Shown here: positions 26,644-35,185 of the stretch, in pieces | Position numbering within the stretch: the first letter of the stretch is position 1 | How the letters are laid out: the number at the start of each line of letters is the position of its first letter | Origin: Burkholderiaceae bacterium | GTDB taxonomy: Bacteria; Pseudomonadota; Gammaproteobacteria; Burkholderiales; Burkholderiaceae_C | Reading direction: 5' to 3' | Assembly (NCBI GenBank): GCA_023954095.1 | Contig: JAMLIQ010000003.1 | Span: 1-64,000, forward strand | DNA: 64,000 nucleotides | Made by a program: the position numbers and the translations under genes | The notes under the pieces: generated by a model | What the model was told of the DNA's origin: nothing | What the model saw: only the letters and a program-made list of their open reading frames with translations | Database searches by the model: none

Positions 26644-27276
26644 TCAAGCGGGCTGTGCGTCTTCTTTTCTGGCGTTGACCACTCGCAGAATGGTTGAGCG
26701 ACTGGCCCCGGTCGCTTTGCATATTTCGGTCCAAGACACTCCCTTGTCCAGCAGCGTGGCAATGGTTGCGTGGCGCTCCAGATCAGCGGGGCGGCCCTTG
26801 TAGCGTCCCTCCTGCTTCGCCTTGTTGATGCCCTGCTGCTGTCGGCGTCTGCGGTCTGTGTAGTCCTTCCGGGCCACTACGGCTAGCACGTCCAGCAGCA
26901 TGCGGTTCACCGCGTCTAGCAACGCCTGGGTGGTTTCGTCCAGGGTCGCCCCTGCAGCCCCCCAGCTCGTGGGCAAGTCCAGCGCAACGACGCGGATACG
27001 CTTCCCCGACAGTCGCTGCTTGAGGGTGTCCCAATCGGCCTCGTTGAGGCGCGATAGTCGGTCCACTTGCTCCACCAGCAGCACATCCCCGGTGCTGGCA
27101 TCGTTGATGAGCCGGAACAGCTCAGGACGGTCAAGGGTGGCCCCGGACTCGTTTTCCACGTACCACGCGGCTATCTTCAGACTACGGGCCGCTGCGAAGC
27201 TTTCCAACTGCTCTCTGGCCCGCTCGGCGTCTTGGTCTGCGGTACTGGCTCGCAAGTAGGCACGGATGAATGACAT
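26644..27276 (-). CDS. serine recombinase (resolvase/invertase family)
   Basis: A 210-residue recombinase. The N-terminal catalytic domain starts YLRASTADQDAERAREQLE, with the nucleophilic Ser in RAS and the Arg residues of DRLSRL in place. The C-terminal RKDYTDRRRRQQQGINKAKQ, then GRYKGRP and a helix-turn-helix (TWTEICKATGASRSTILRV in form) bind DNA. It resembles transposon resolvases of the Tn3/ParA sort. It lies against the broken integrase with only a few bases between, so its arrival probably caused or followed the loss of the integrase's catalytic part. Confidence 0.9.
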   Translation of the reverse strand: MSFIRAYLRASTADQDAERAREQLESFAAARSLKIAAWYVENESGATLDRPELFRLINDASTGDVLLVEQVDRLSRLNEADWDTLKQRLSGKRIRVVALDLPTSWGAAGATLDETTQALLDAVNRMLLDVLAVVARKDYTDRRRRQQQGINKAKQEGRYKGRPADLERHATIATLLDKGVSWTEICKATGASRSTILRVVNARKEDAQPA

Positions 27277-27901
27277 AGTGGCATCAGTTTCGTTTGAATG
27301 GTTTCATTATTTGTGGTTCCGTTTTAGTTATCAACCGATTTATCGAACCAGTCAATCCAGTGCTTTCCGATGGTTCGCCAGAGGCATACCCAAATGAACG
27401 GAATCTGCCTCCTGTCTCGCTATCGGCTTCTATCTTCCATTACGTGTGCTTCTATTGGCTGGCGCTGGACACGGATCAGTCTTTCCTTCTTCCATTACCT
27501 GATACTCCATTTGTTGAATGTGGTAGGCAAGGCATGGAGCAGACGACAGAGGGGGGTAACGGGGGGATGAGTGACTGGCAGACGTCAGAGACACACGCGC
27601 ATGAGCTGAGTAATTTCAGGTGCGAGTGCAGACGTTGCAGATGGCTCGCTATCTGAAAGGAAAGCCGAACAGCAAAAGAGACAGATAGCGGACGCAGGTG
27701 GTGGCATCCATAGGCCGCTTGCACCGAGAGACGCACTCCCCAAAGCAAGGACCAAAACGTCAAATGTAGAAGGCTCGACGCGAGAAGTATGCGTGTCGCC
27801 GGTATGATGGTCGCTCGTTGTGACACTGCCAAGTATCACGAGCGATATTCGAGCGAGCGTAAGGCGTTGATTTTATTGGGGTGGGCTGATGGTCGTTTAG
27901 A
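27277..27901. other. AT-richer gene-less part of the degraded element
   Basis: No gene is convincing in these 625 bases. Frames of about 120 residues exist on both strands but lack ribosome sites and domains. The part just before the recombinase start (27290-27370) is AT-rich with recurring GGTTTC/GAACC-like words and could hold the recombinase's recombination site. Confidence 0.4.
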
Positions 27902-27989
27902 CCTTACCCCCGGCACTGGCTCCACAGTTAGGGCTGCTTGGTTCCCCACCTGACCCGGTTGGCTGCTTCACCATGCGGGGAGGCCCGTC
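27902..27989 (-). repeat. 4.5S RNA gene, right copy (attachment site)
   Basis: This 88-bp copy is identical to 25997-26084. It keeps the chromosomal 5' flank with a TACAAT box, but the last six bases of the RNA (CTCGTC) are replaced by element sequence, so only about six of nine terminal pairs can form. It may still be transcribed. Its neighbour dnaX is the usual partner of ffs in this lineage as far as I know. Confidence 0.85.
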
Positions 27990-27996
27990 GCCCTCG

Positions 27997-28002
27997 ATTG
28001 TA
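27997..28002 (-). promoter_or_regulatory. -10 box of the original 4.5S RNA promoter
   Basis: TACAAT on the minus strand, seven bases before GACGGGCC of the right copy. No good -35 box is visible at 16-18 bases. Confidence 0.5.
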
Positions 28003-28061
28003 CGCCGAGTTGGTTCGCTGTTCTGGCGCGCGGTGCTTGCGCAGCCCGTAGAATCGCCCGG

Positions 28062-30002
28062 ATGTCTTACCTCGTGCTCGCCCGCAAGTATCGCCCGCGC
28101 AACTTCACCGAGATGGTGGGGCAGCAGCATGTGGTGCAGGCCCTGACCAACGCTCTGACCCAGCAGCGGCTGCACCATGCCTATTTGTTCACGGGAACGC
28201 GCGGCGTGGGCAAGACGACGGTGTCGCGCATCCTGGCCAAGTCGCTCAATTGCCAGGGCTTGGATGGGCAGGGGGGCATCACGGCGACGCCGTGCGGGCA
28301 ATGCCAGGCCTGCCGGGACATCGACAGCGGCCGTTTCGTGGACTACACCGAGCTCGACGCCGCCTCCAACCGGGGCGTGGACGAGGTGCAGGGCCTGCTG
28401 GAGCAGGCCGTCTACAAGCCGGTGCAGGGGCGCTTCAAGGTCTTCATGATCGACGAAGTGCACATGCTCACCAACACGGCGTTCAATGCGATGCTCAAGA
28501 CGCTGGAGGAGCCGCCGGACTACCTCAAATTCGTTCTGGCCACGACCGATCCACAGAAGGTGCCGGTCACGGTGCTCAGCCGCTGCCTGCAGTTCAATTT
28601 GCGTCCCATGGCGCCCGAGACCGTGCGGGAGCATCTTGTTCAGGTGCTGCAGGCCGAGAACGTGGTGGCAGAGCCCCAGGCGCTGCGGCTGCTGGCGCGG
28701 GCCGCCCGCGGATCGATGCGCGATGCGCTTTCCCTGACGGACCAGGCCATTGCCTTTGGCTGCGGGCAGATCGAAGAGGCTGCTGTGCGTCAGATGCTGG
28801 GCAGCGTCGATCGCAGCTATGTGTTTCGCCTGATTGATGCGCTGGTGCAGGGCGATGGCCGTGCGGTGATCGAGACCGTGGATGTGCTGCGCCTCAATGG
28901 CCTGTCGGCGGCATCCACACTGGAAGACATGGCGGCTGTGCTGCAGCGTATGGCCGTGCTGCAGGCCGTTCCGGGGGGCGAGAAAAGCCTGAGTGATGCC
29001 GAAGACCCGGATGCCGCCGAAACCGCGCGACTGGCGGTGCTGTTGCCAGCCGACGAGACCCAGTTGCTTTACAGCATCTGCCTGCATGGACGCGGCGAGT
29101 TGGGGCTGGCCCCCGACGAATATGCAGCGTTGACCATGGTGCTGTTGCGTCTGCTGGCGTTCAAGCCCGAAGGCGGCACCCCGGAAAAAAAAACACTGAC
29201 GCAGCCTGACCGCGCTCCCGAGGCGCCGCCAGTGACAATGTCTGCACCATTGGCGGCGGTACCGGTGGCTGCAACGGCGCCAGTGCCCGCCGGTGGGCAG
29301 GCAGGTCCCATTGCACAGGAATTTGAAGAAAAATCAGTCCGAGCGCTTTCTGGTACAGCGCAAATAGCTACCAATTTGATAGCTGATACCGCGCCTGTCG
29401 ATGCCGCCGCAGTGCGCGTCCCGCCGGCAACCCAGGTGCTTGCCGTGCGTGCCGCCGAAGACATTGCTGTGGCATCCACCGAGCCGCCGCCACCTGCGCC
29501 GCCGCAGTTGCCACCTGCCGTTGTCAGCGTTCCGGTGCGGCAGGCCCCTGAGCCCAGCGCGCGCCTGCAGCCGCAGACCGGTGGGACAGGGCGTGTCACT
29601 GCGGCCCGTTTCACACCCACCGAAGAAGGCGCGATCTGGTATGACGCCGTGCAGCAGCTGGTGGCCAGCGAGGCCATTTCCGCGCTGGTGCGTGAACTGG
29701 CGCTGCAGGCGCAATTGGTGGCCCGTGATGGAGACCACTGGTTGTTGCGTGTCGAGCGCGAATCACTGAACCAGCCGACCACGCGCGAGCGCCTGTGCAG
29801 TGCGCTGGCGGCGGCGGGTCATGCGCAGCGCCTCAGTGTGGAGTTGGGCGTTGTCATCGACAGCCCCGCCCGCCGCAATGCCGCGATCGAGAATGAACGC
29901 CAGCAGCGTGCGCAGGACATCGTCCTGAACGATCCCTTTGTGCAGACGATGGTGCGCGAGTTTGATGCCCGCATCGTACCTGGCAGCATTCAGCCCCTCT
30001 GA
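28062..30002 (+). CDS. dnaX: DNA polymerase III subunits tau and gamma
   Basis: The clamp-loader ATPase, 646 residues as tau. Walker A is GTRGVGKTTVSR (near 45), a four-Cys zinc site is in CGQCQAC and upstream, Walker B is VFMIDEVHML, and the sensor LSRCLQF follows. After domain III (about residue 370) comes a Pro/Ala-rich linker and the tau C-terminal domain that binds the polymerase. An A9 run at 29185-29193 is placed where a -1 shift gives a gamma-like short product. Part of the linker (near 29328-29380) is made of a dispersed repeat. ybaB and recR follow. Confidence 0.96.
   Translation: MSYLVLARKYRPRNFTEMVGQQHVVQALTNALTQQRLHHAYLFTGTRGVGKTTVSRILAKSLNCQGLDGQGGITATPCGQCQACRDIDSGRFVDYTELDAASNRGVDEVQGLLEQAVYKPVQGRFKVFMIDEVHMLTNTAFNAMLKTLEEPPDYLKFVLATTDPQKVPVTVLSRCLQFNLRPMAPETVREHLVQVLQAENVVAEPQALRLLARAARGSMRDALSLTDQAIAFGCGQIEEAAVRQMLGSVDRSYVFRLIDALVQGDGRAVIETVDVLRLNGLSAASTLEDMAAVLQRMAVLQAVPGGEKSLSDAEDPDAAETARLAVLLPADETQLLYSICLHGRGELGLAPDEYAALTMVLLRLLAFKPEGGTPEKKTLTQPDRAPEAPPVTMSAPLAAVPVAATAPVPAGGQAGPIAQEFEEKSVRALSGTAQIATNLIADTAPVDAAAVRVPPATQVLAVRAAEDIAVASTEPPPPAPPQLPPAVVSVPVRQAPEPSARLQPQTGGTGRVTAARFTPTEEGAIWYDAVQQLVASEAISALVRELALQAQLVARDGDHWLLRVERESLNQPTTRERLCSALAAAGHAQRLSVELGVVIDSPARRNAAIENERQQRAQDIVLNDPFVQTMVREFDARIVPGSIQPL
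29185..29209 (+). other. A9 slippage / frameshift site in dnaX
   Basis: Nine A residues in the frame GAA-AAA-AAA-ACA. In the -1 frame translation reaches a TGA at 29207-29209 after AAC-ACT-GAC-GCA-GCC, ending a product of about 383 residues right after domain III. E. coli dnaX uses A6G frameshifting and Thermus dnaX uses transcriptional slippage at A9 to make gamma; this site could work either way. Confidence 0.65.
29328..29380 (-). repeat. dispersed hairpin repeat inside dnaX
   Basis: Read on the minus strand: TAGCTATTTGCGCTG, a loop, AAAGCGCTCGGACTGATTTTTC. This matches the copy in earP in order and spacing. It encodes part of the tau linker in frame. Confidence 0.65.
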
Positions 30003-30035
30003 CCCTCTTATTTCTATTCAAAAAAAGGACTTCTT

Positions 30036-30368
30036 ATGTTCAACAAAGGACAACTCGCAGGCCTCATGAAGCAGGCGCAGGCCATGCAGGACAACCTCAA
30101 GAAAGCGCAGGATGAACTGGCCCACATCGAGGTCGAGGCCGAGGCGGGCGCCGGACTGGTCAAGGTACTGATGACCTGCAAGCACGACGTCAAGCGCGTC
30201 ACCATCGATCCCAGTCTGCTGGCTGAGGACAAGGACATGCTGGAAGACCTGGTGGCCGCCGCTTTCAATGCTGCGGTGCGCAAGGCCGAGGAAACCTCGG
30301 CCGAGAAGATGGGCAAGCTCACCCAGGGCATGCCAGGGTTGCCTGGCGGCATGAAGTTTCCTTTCTGA
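30036..30368 (+). CDS. ybaB: YbaB/EbfC nucleoid-associated protein
   Basis: A 110-residue DNA-binding protein ([20 protein letters not shown], helix pair, then beta sheet with [15 protein letters not shown]). The family forms tweezer-like dimers. The dnaX-ybaB-recR order is widely conserved. A Gly/Met/Pro-rich tail ends the protein. Confidence 0.93.
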   Translation: MFNKGQLAGLMKQAQAMQDNLKKAQDELAHIEVEAEAGAGLVKVLMTCKHDVKRVTIDPSLLAEDKDMLEDLVAAAFNAAVRKAEETSAEKMGKLTQGMPGLPGGMKFPF

Positions 30369-30454
30369 TGCGAGTCTCTGTGCGGGTCCTCCGGCGGGAT
30401 ACCGATGCTGCGTGCTGCGCCCTTGAAGGCATGTAGCCTGCGGGGCCCTTCTTC

Positions 30455-31045
30455 ATGCACACCACGGATGCTCTTGAGGCGCTGATCCAGGCCCTGCGGC
30501 GGTTGCCGGGGGTGGGGGCGAAGTCGGCGGCCCGCATGGCCTTTCATTTGCTGCAACATGACCGTGGGGGCGCCCAGGTGCTGGCCCAGGCGCTGGCGCA
30601 TGCGGCAGAGCAGGTACGGCATTGCACGCGTTGCCATACGTTCACGCAGGCCGAGGTCTGTGACACCTGCCTGGACCCCGGGCGCGATGCAGCGCGGCTG
30701 TGCGTGGTGGAAACCCCGGCAGACCAGTCGGCGCTGGAGCGCACCGGAGCCTTTCATGGCCTGTATTTCGTGCTCATGGGGCGACTGTCGCCGCTGGACG
30801 GTGTGGGTCCGAAGGACATTGGCGTGCAAAAACTTGTACAACGGGCCACCGATGGCGTGGTGCAGGAGGTGATTCTGGCCACCAATTTCACCGCCGAAGG
30901 TGAAACCACCGCCCATGTCATTGGCGAGGCGCTCAAAGCGCGGGGACTCGTGGTGACGCGCCTGGCACGGGGGGTGCCTGTGGGCAGCGAGCTGGAATAC
31001 GTAGACCTGGGTACCATTGCCCACGCCCTGGCGGATCGGCGCTGA
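30455..31045 (+). CDS. recR: recombination protein RecR
   Basis: A 196-residue DNA-repair protein of the RecFOR pathway. It has an N-terminal helix-hairpin-helix ([21 protein letters not shown]), a four-Cys zinc finger ([16 protein letters not shown], about 57-72), a Toprim domain ([17 protein letters not shown]) and the C-terminal Walker B-like [12 protein letters not shown]. It is the third gene of the dnaX operon. Confidence 0.96.
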   Translation: MHTTDALEALIQALRRLPGVGAKSAARMAFHLLQHDRGGAQVLAQALAHAAEQVRHCTRCHTFTQAEVCDTCLDPGRDAARLCVVETPADQSALERTGAFHGLYFVLMGRLSPLDGVGPKDIGVQKLVQRATDGVVQEVILATNFTAEGETTAHVIGEALKARGLVVTRLARGVPVGSELEYVDLGTIAHALADRR

Positions 31046-31080
31046 TTTTGCTATTTTATTTATAGCTGTCTGCGTTTGAG
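31046..31080 (+). repeat. partial copy of the dispersed repeat after recR
   Basis: TTGCTATTTTATTTATAGCT followed by GTCTGCG matches the left half of the dispersed repeat; the right hairpin arm is missing. Confidence 0.4.
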
Positions 31081-31122
31081 AATTGGGTGGTTCAATCCAT
31101 TTTTACTGGAAATCGTACGATC

Positions 31123-31533
31123 ATGCTGCCTCACTTCACCATCGCCTACTGGTGCGTTTTCGTGGCGGCCATGCTGCCCTTGCTGTGTTCCGTGGTTGCC
31201 AAGCGGGGGGGCTTTGGCAAGAAGCGCTCACAGGGCGGGTACGACAACCACGATCCGCGGGCATGGCTGGCACGGCAGACGGGTGCTTCGGCACGTGCCA
31301 ATGCAGCGCAGGCCAACAGTTTCGAGGCACTGCCCTTCTTCATTGCGGCAGTGCTGGTTGCACATCAACTGGGTGCGGGGCAGGCCGTGCTGGACCTGCT
31401 GGCCGTGCTGTATGTGTTGCTGCGCCTGTTCTACATCATGATGTATGTGTCCGACATGCCCCGGGCGCGCAGCGCGGTGTGGGGCGGGGCTTTCTTTGTC
31501 AACATTGCCATCTTCTTTCTCGGGTATCGTTGA
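31123..31533 (+). CDS. MAPEG family membrane protein
   Basis: A 136-residue inner-membrane protein with four membrane segments and the MAPEG features: N-terminal IAYWCVFVAAMLPLLCSV, then a loop with YDNHDPRAWLARQTG, and ANAAQANSFEALPFFIAAVL, where Asn and Glu bind glutathione-like ligands in characterised members. The bacterial members have no fixed role. ATG 31123 gives the conserved start; 12 more residues upstream are possible from GTG 31087. No obvious partner gene. Confidence 0.85.
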   Translation: MLPHFTIAYWCVFVAAMLPLLCSVVAKRGGFGKKRSQGGYDNHDPRAWLARQTGASARANAAQANSFEALPFFIAAVLVAHQLGAGQAVLDLLAVLYVLLRLFYIMMYVSDMPRARSAVWGGAFFVNIAIFFLGYR

Positions 31534-31656
31534 TCCGGTACGGCGTGGCCGGAGCCGAAAGGACGGTACGTAGTACTCCGAACGGGCTCTCCCTGATGTG
31601 CCGTCGATCGATATCGATCAAAATTGCTGCATTGCACCAATTTTGATTCGCACCCT

Positions 31657-32706
31657 GTGTCTCTGTCTCCTGTCCGCCGCCGCACCTTGGGTGTTGTCTC
31701 TGGCCTGGCCGTGACGGCCTTGCTGCCGGCGCTGCGCGTGCGTGCCGCCGCGCCGCCTGCAAGGGTGCGGGTGGCGGTAGGGGGAGGGGAGAGACATCTG
31801 CTGCGGCATTTGCCACTGACGGTCGCGGCCCAGCTGGATTTCTTCCGGCCCGCAGGGGTGGATGTCATCTGGCTTTCCTACCCCAATGACGCACTGGCCC
31901 TGCAGGCGGTGCAAAGTGGCGTGGCGGACGTCGGTGCCATGGGTTTCGAGCAGGCCTTGCGCTCCCAGGGCCATGCGGTAGCCGTGCGTTCGCTGGTGCT
32001 GCAGGCGCGGACGCCGCAATTGATGATGGCCGTCTCCACGCGCGCATTGCCCCACTACCGTACTCCCAAGGATCTTCGTCGCTGCAAGATAGGCGTGGAG
32101 GAGTGGGGGGGGCTTGCGCATGCCATGGCGCTGCGGGTGCTGGCATTGGCCGGAATGGGGCCGCAGGATGCCACTTTCGTGCTGGTGGGCGATGGTGCGC
32201 GGGCCCTGGAGGCCCTGCGTGCCGGCAAGGTGCAGGCACTGTGCCATGGGGACCCTGTCATGGCCCGGCTGGAACGCAGCCGCGAACTGCGGGTGGTGTA
32301 TGACACCCGGAGTCTGGCCGGAACCCAGGCCGTGTTTGGCGGGAGCGTGCCCGGTAGCTGCCTGGCGGCGCCCGTGCCGTTCCTCCAGACCCATCCTGAG
32401 CACACCCAGGCGCTGGCCGCTGGCGTGGTGCGCGCGCTCAAGTGGCTGCAGACAGCCGCCCCGGCGGACATTGTCAAGGCAGTCCCGGCAGAGGCATTGA
32501 TGGGGGATCGACGTTTGTTCCTGGCGGCATTTGATCGGGTGCGTGAGTCGATCTCGCCCGATGGACTGGTACCGCAAGCGGGGGCGCAGACTGCCGTGAA
32601 AATGCTGGCCGTGCTGGACCCCACCCTCGACGCCCGCCCATCGGCGCTGGCGCAGTCCTACACACAGGAGTTTGCACGCAAGGCCAAGCAGCAATTCAAT
32701 GCCTGA
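31657..32706 (+). CDS. ABC-type periplasmic substrate-binding protein (NMT1/SsuA-like)
   Basis: About 349 residues. A Tat-like or Sec signal (RRRTLGVVSGLAVTALLPAL, cleavage near RAAA) precedes a periplasmic binding protein fold of the NMT1/THI5 group, with VGAMGFEQALRSQG and KIGVEEWGG-like parts. The substrate cannot be named. No permease or ATPase gene is adjacent, unlike the cluster near 47821. GTG 31657 is chosen; a TTG at 31624 would add 11 residues that do not look like a signal sequence. Confidence 0.75.
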   Translation: MSLSPVRRRTLGVVSGLAVTALLPALRVRAAAPPARVRVAVGGGERHLLRHLPLTVAAQLDFFRPAGVDVIWLSYPNDALALQAVQSGVADVGAMGFEQALRSQGHAVAVRSLVLQARTPQLMMAVSTRALPHYRTPKDLRRCKIGVEEWGGLAHAMALRVLALAGMGPQDATFVLVGDGARALEALRAGKVQALCHGDPVMARLERSRELRVVYDTRSLAGTQAVFGGSVPGSCLAAPVPFLQTHPEHTQALAAGVVRALKWLQTAAPADIVKAVPAEALMGDRRLFLAAFDRVRESISPDGLVPQAGAQTAVKMLAVLDPTLDARPSALAQSYTQEFARKAKQQFNA

Positions 32707-32746
32707 TGCACCGATACTCTTGTTTGAACTTTTCAGGCCTTTTTCT

Positions 32747-32899
32747 ATGACGCTTCATCTCAGCATTGCACCCCTGATCTCTCTGGTCGCCGGCATCCTG
32801 GTTCTGGTGTTTCCGCGCCTGCTCAGCACCATTGTGGCGCTGTACCTCATCGCTATTGGAATACTGGGTTTGCTGGGCATGCACCAGTGGCGCATCTGA
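32747..32899 (+). CDS. DUF3096 small membrane protein
   Basis: A 50-residue protein with two membrane segments (LSIAPLISLVAGILVLVFP and LLSTIVALYLIAIGILGLLG), the usual DUF3096 length and pattern. The role is unknown. The start is the ATG at 32747 with the conserved TLHLSIAPL. Confidence 0.85.
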   Translation: MTLHLSIAPLISLVAGILVLVFPRLLSTIVALYLIAIGILGLLGMHQWRI

Positions 32900-32906
32900 G
32901 CGCCGG

Positions 32907-34412
32907 TCAGCGCCGCTTCACCTTGGAAGGCTTGCCACCCCGGCGCGCAGGGCTGCTTTTGCCTGCGGCGCGCTTGCCCGGGCGGGCCTGCGCCGACGGA
33001 CCGGTGCGTACAGGCACAAACAGCACCACCTGTTGGCCGGCCTTGAAAACGGCGCTGGTTTTCACATCGTTCCAGTCGGCCACGCTGGCTGCGCTAAGGC
33101 GGTAGCGCCGCGCAATGCTGGCGACCGAGTCGTTCTTGCGTGCGCGCACCGTGGTGCGGCGCGTGACCTGCTCGGGCGTGAGGGAGATCTGGCCGTTGTC
33201 GGCTACGCTTTCGGCGACATCAGAGCGTGATGTGGTCGAGCGCGGCACGATGAGCGCGGAACCCGCCTTGATCAGCATGCGCGGTGGGATGCCATTGATC
33301 GTGCGCAGATCGGATTCGGCCATGCCGACCCGTCGCGCCGCCTCGGCCGTGGCCATGGTGGAAGGCAGGGTCCAGACGGTCCAGCTCGCATACTGCCCCT
33401 GGTTGTAGGCCTCGAAGTTGCGCTCGAAAACCTTGGCGTTGTCCCAGGGAAGCAGGATCTGTGGGGTACCTGCTGCCAGAATCACCGGGCGGTGCAATGA
33501 GGGATTCAGAGCCTTGAAATCTTCCTCGCGCACACCGGCCAGGCGGGCTGCCAGGGCCACGTCGATGTCGTGGCTGATGTCCACGGTCTGGAAGTAGGGG
33601 TGGTTTTCGATCAGCGGCAGCTCGGTTCCATAGGCGTCGGGGTGGGCCACGATGTTCTTCACCGCCTGCAGCTTGGGGACATACATGCGAGTCTCGCCGG
33701 GCAGGGTCAGGTCGGTATAGCCGGTGCCCAGGCCCGCCTTTTGGTTGCGGGCGATGGCACGGCCCACGCTGCCTTCGCCCCAGTTGTAGGCCGCCAGGGC
33801 CAGGTGCCAGTCGCCAAACATGCCGTAGAGCTTTTGCAGATAGTCCAGTGCGGCCCGCGTCGAGGCGAGGACATCGCGCCGGTCATCGCGGAAAGCGTTT
33901 TGCTTGAGATCGAAATAATTGCCCGTGGCGGGCATGAATTGCCACATGCCCGCAGCCTTGGCCGTGGAAACCGCCTGCGGGTTGAAGGCGCTTTCAATAT
34001 AGGGCAGCAGCGCTAGTTCGGTCGGCATGCCCCTGCGCTCCAGTTCCTCGACGATATGGAACAGGTATTTGCGCGAACGCTCGGTCATGCGCTGCATGTA
34101 TTCGGGGCGGGTGGCATACCACTGTTCGCGGTCCTGCACCAGTTCGTGCTGCAGGTCGGGCATGGCAAAACCGCGGCGGATGCGATCCCACAGGTCCGAC
34201 GGCGTGAACAAGGGCATCACCTGCTGGCCCGTCGCCTGGGCGGAAGCGATGGGCCGCAGGGGGCCGGAAGGAATGAGGGGCGTGTGGGGCGCTGCCGGGG
34301 CTTCGGCGGGGGTGGTCGGTGTATTGCTGGCGGTGTCCCGGGTGCCCACGGGAGTGGCACAGCCAGTCAGCCAGAGCAGGCCCGTCAGGCAGGCAATGTG
34401 CAGAAACTTCAT
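32907..34412 (-). CDS. mltD: membrane-bound lytic murein transglycosylase D
   Basis: An outer-membrane lipoprotein, 501 residues, cleaving peptidoglycan. The lipobox is LLWLTGC (Cys near 18). The SLT domain (about 110-235) has the catalytic Glu in LPYIESAFNPQAVS and the following GMWQFMPATG and LALAAYNWGEG. Two LysM-like repeats follow (about 335-385 and 415-460), then a basic tail rich in Arg, Lys and Pro. ATG 34412 is chosen: it overlaps the gloB stop (ATGA) and gives a proper lipoprotein signal; 34430 is less likely. Confidence 0.93.
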   Translation of the reverse strand: MKFLHIACLTGLLWLTGCATPVGTRDTASNTPTTPAEAPAAPHTPLIPSGPLRPIASAQATGQQVMPLFTPSDLWDRIRRGFAMPDLQHELVQDREQWYATRPEYMQRMTERSRKYLFHIVEELERRGMPTELALLPYIESAFNPQAVSTAKAAGMWQFMPATGNYFDLKQNAFRDDRRDVLASTRAALDYLQKLYGMFGDWHLALAAYNWGEGSVGRAIARNQKAGLGTGYTDLTLPGETRMYVPKLQAVKNIVAHPDAYGTELPLIENHPYFQTVDISHDIDVALAARLAGVREEDFKALNPSLHRPVILAAGTPQILLPWDNAKVFERNFEAYNQGQYASWTVWTLPSTMATAEAARRVGMAESDLRTINGIPPRMLIKAGSALIVPRSTTSRSDVAESVADNGQISLTPEQVTRRTTVRARKNDSVASIARRYRLSAASVADWNDVKTSAVFKAGQQVVLFVPVRTGPSAQARPGKRAAGKSSPARRGGKPSKVKRR

Positions 34413-35185
34413 CGGAACTCGTTTTTCCATGCACGCAGGGCCGCCAGTACGGCTACGGCATCCTGCGTGGGGGTGGTGGGGTCAAAGCCTGCTGCAGCCG
34501 CTGCTACGGCAGGCGTGCGGGTGCGCAGGAAGGGGTTGATCGCGCGTTCGGTGGCGATGTGCGAGGGCAGTGTAGGCAGGCCCTGTGCGCGCAGCGCCTC
34601 GCAGCGGCTGCTGTAGTGGAGCAGGTCTGCGTTGCCGGGTTCCACCGCGCGGGCAAATTTCAGGTTCGAAAGTGTGTACTCGTGGGCGCAGCACACGCGG
34701 GTGTCGCCGGGCAGGGCCGCCAGGGCATCCAGCGAGGCCAGCATCTGCGCAGGGCTGCCTTCAAACAGGCGGCCGCAGCCACCAGAAAATAAGGTGTCGC
34801 CACAGAACAATAGCGGTGTGCCGTCCACCTGCGGACTGTAATAGGCAATGTGGCCAGCGGTGTGGCCTGGCACGTCGATCACGTCAAAGCCCAGGCCCAG
34901 CACGTCCACCCGGTCTCCCTGCGCCACCGGTGTGAAGGGGGCTGGAATGTGCTCGCGTGCAGGGCCATAAACCGCGGCCCCCGTGGCTTCGCGCAGCACC
35001 TGCACGCCGCCTACATGGTCGGCATGGTGGTGCGTGACTAGAATGGCCTGCAACTGCAGCCCCTGTTCCTGGAGGGCCAGCAGGACAGGTTCTGACTGGC
35101 CAGGATCCACCACCAGCGCATGGTGCTCGTCGTGCAGCAGCCACAGATAATTGTCGGAGAAGGCGGGCAAGGCAAGCAGGTTCAT
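34409..35185 (-). CDS. gloB: hydroxyacylglutathione hydrolase (glyoxalase II)
   Basis: A 258-residue metallo-beta-lactamase-fold enzyme that hydrolyses S-lactoylglutathione to lactate and glutathione. The motif THHHADHVGG binds the two metals; VPGHTAGHIAYY, FCGDTLFSGGCGR and CAHEYT supply other ligands. The C-terminal HAGH domain is present (NPFLRTR). It precedes mltD with an ATGA overlap. Its start codon overlaps that of the divergent methyltransferase gene (bases 35183-35186). Confidence 0.95.
   Translation of the reverse strand: MNLLALPAFSDNYLWLLHDEHHALVVDPGQSEPVLLALQEQGLQLQAILVTHHHADHVGGVQVLREATGAAVYGPAREHIPAPFTPVAQGDRVDVLGLGFDVIDVPGHTAGHIAYYSPQVDGTPLLFCGDTLFSGGCGRLFEGSPAQMLASLDALAALPGDTRVCCAHEYTLSNLKFARAVEPGNADLLHYSSRCEALRAQGLPTLPSHIATERAINPFLRTRTPAVAAAAAGFDPTTPTQDAVAVLAALRAWKNEFR

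Larger units (their letters stand above)
26085..27989. mobile_element. degraded integrated element in the 4.5S RNA gene
   Basis: A 1.9-kb insertion between two perfect 88-bp direct repeats that are most of the 4.5S RNA gene. Its integrase gene begins next to the left repeat but is truncated, and an intact serine recombinase follows on the other strand. The rest is lower in GC and without a gene. It is best seen as the remnant of an island whose integrase targets the SRP RNA gene. Confidence 0.75.
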
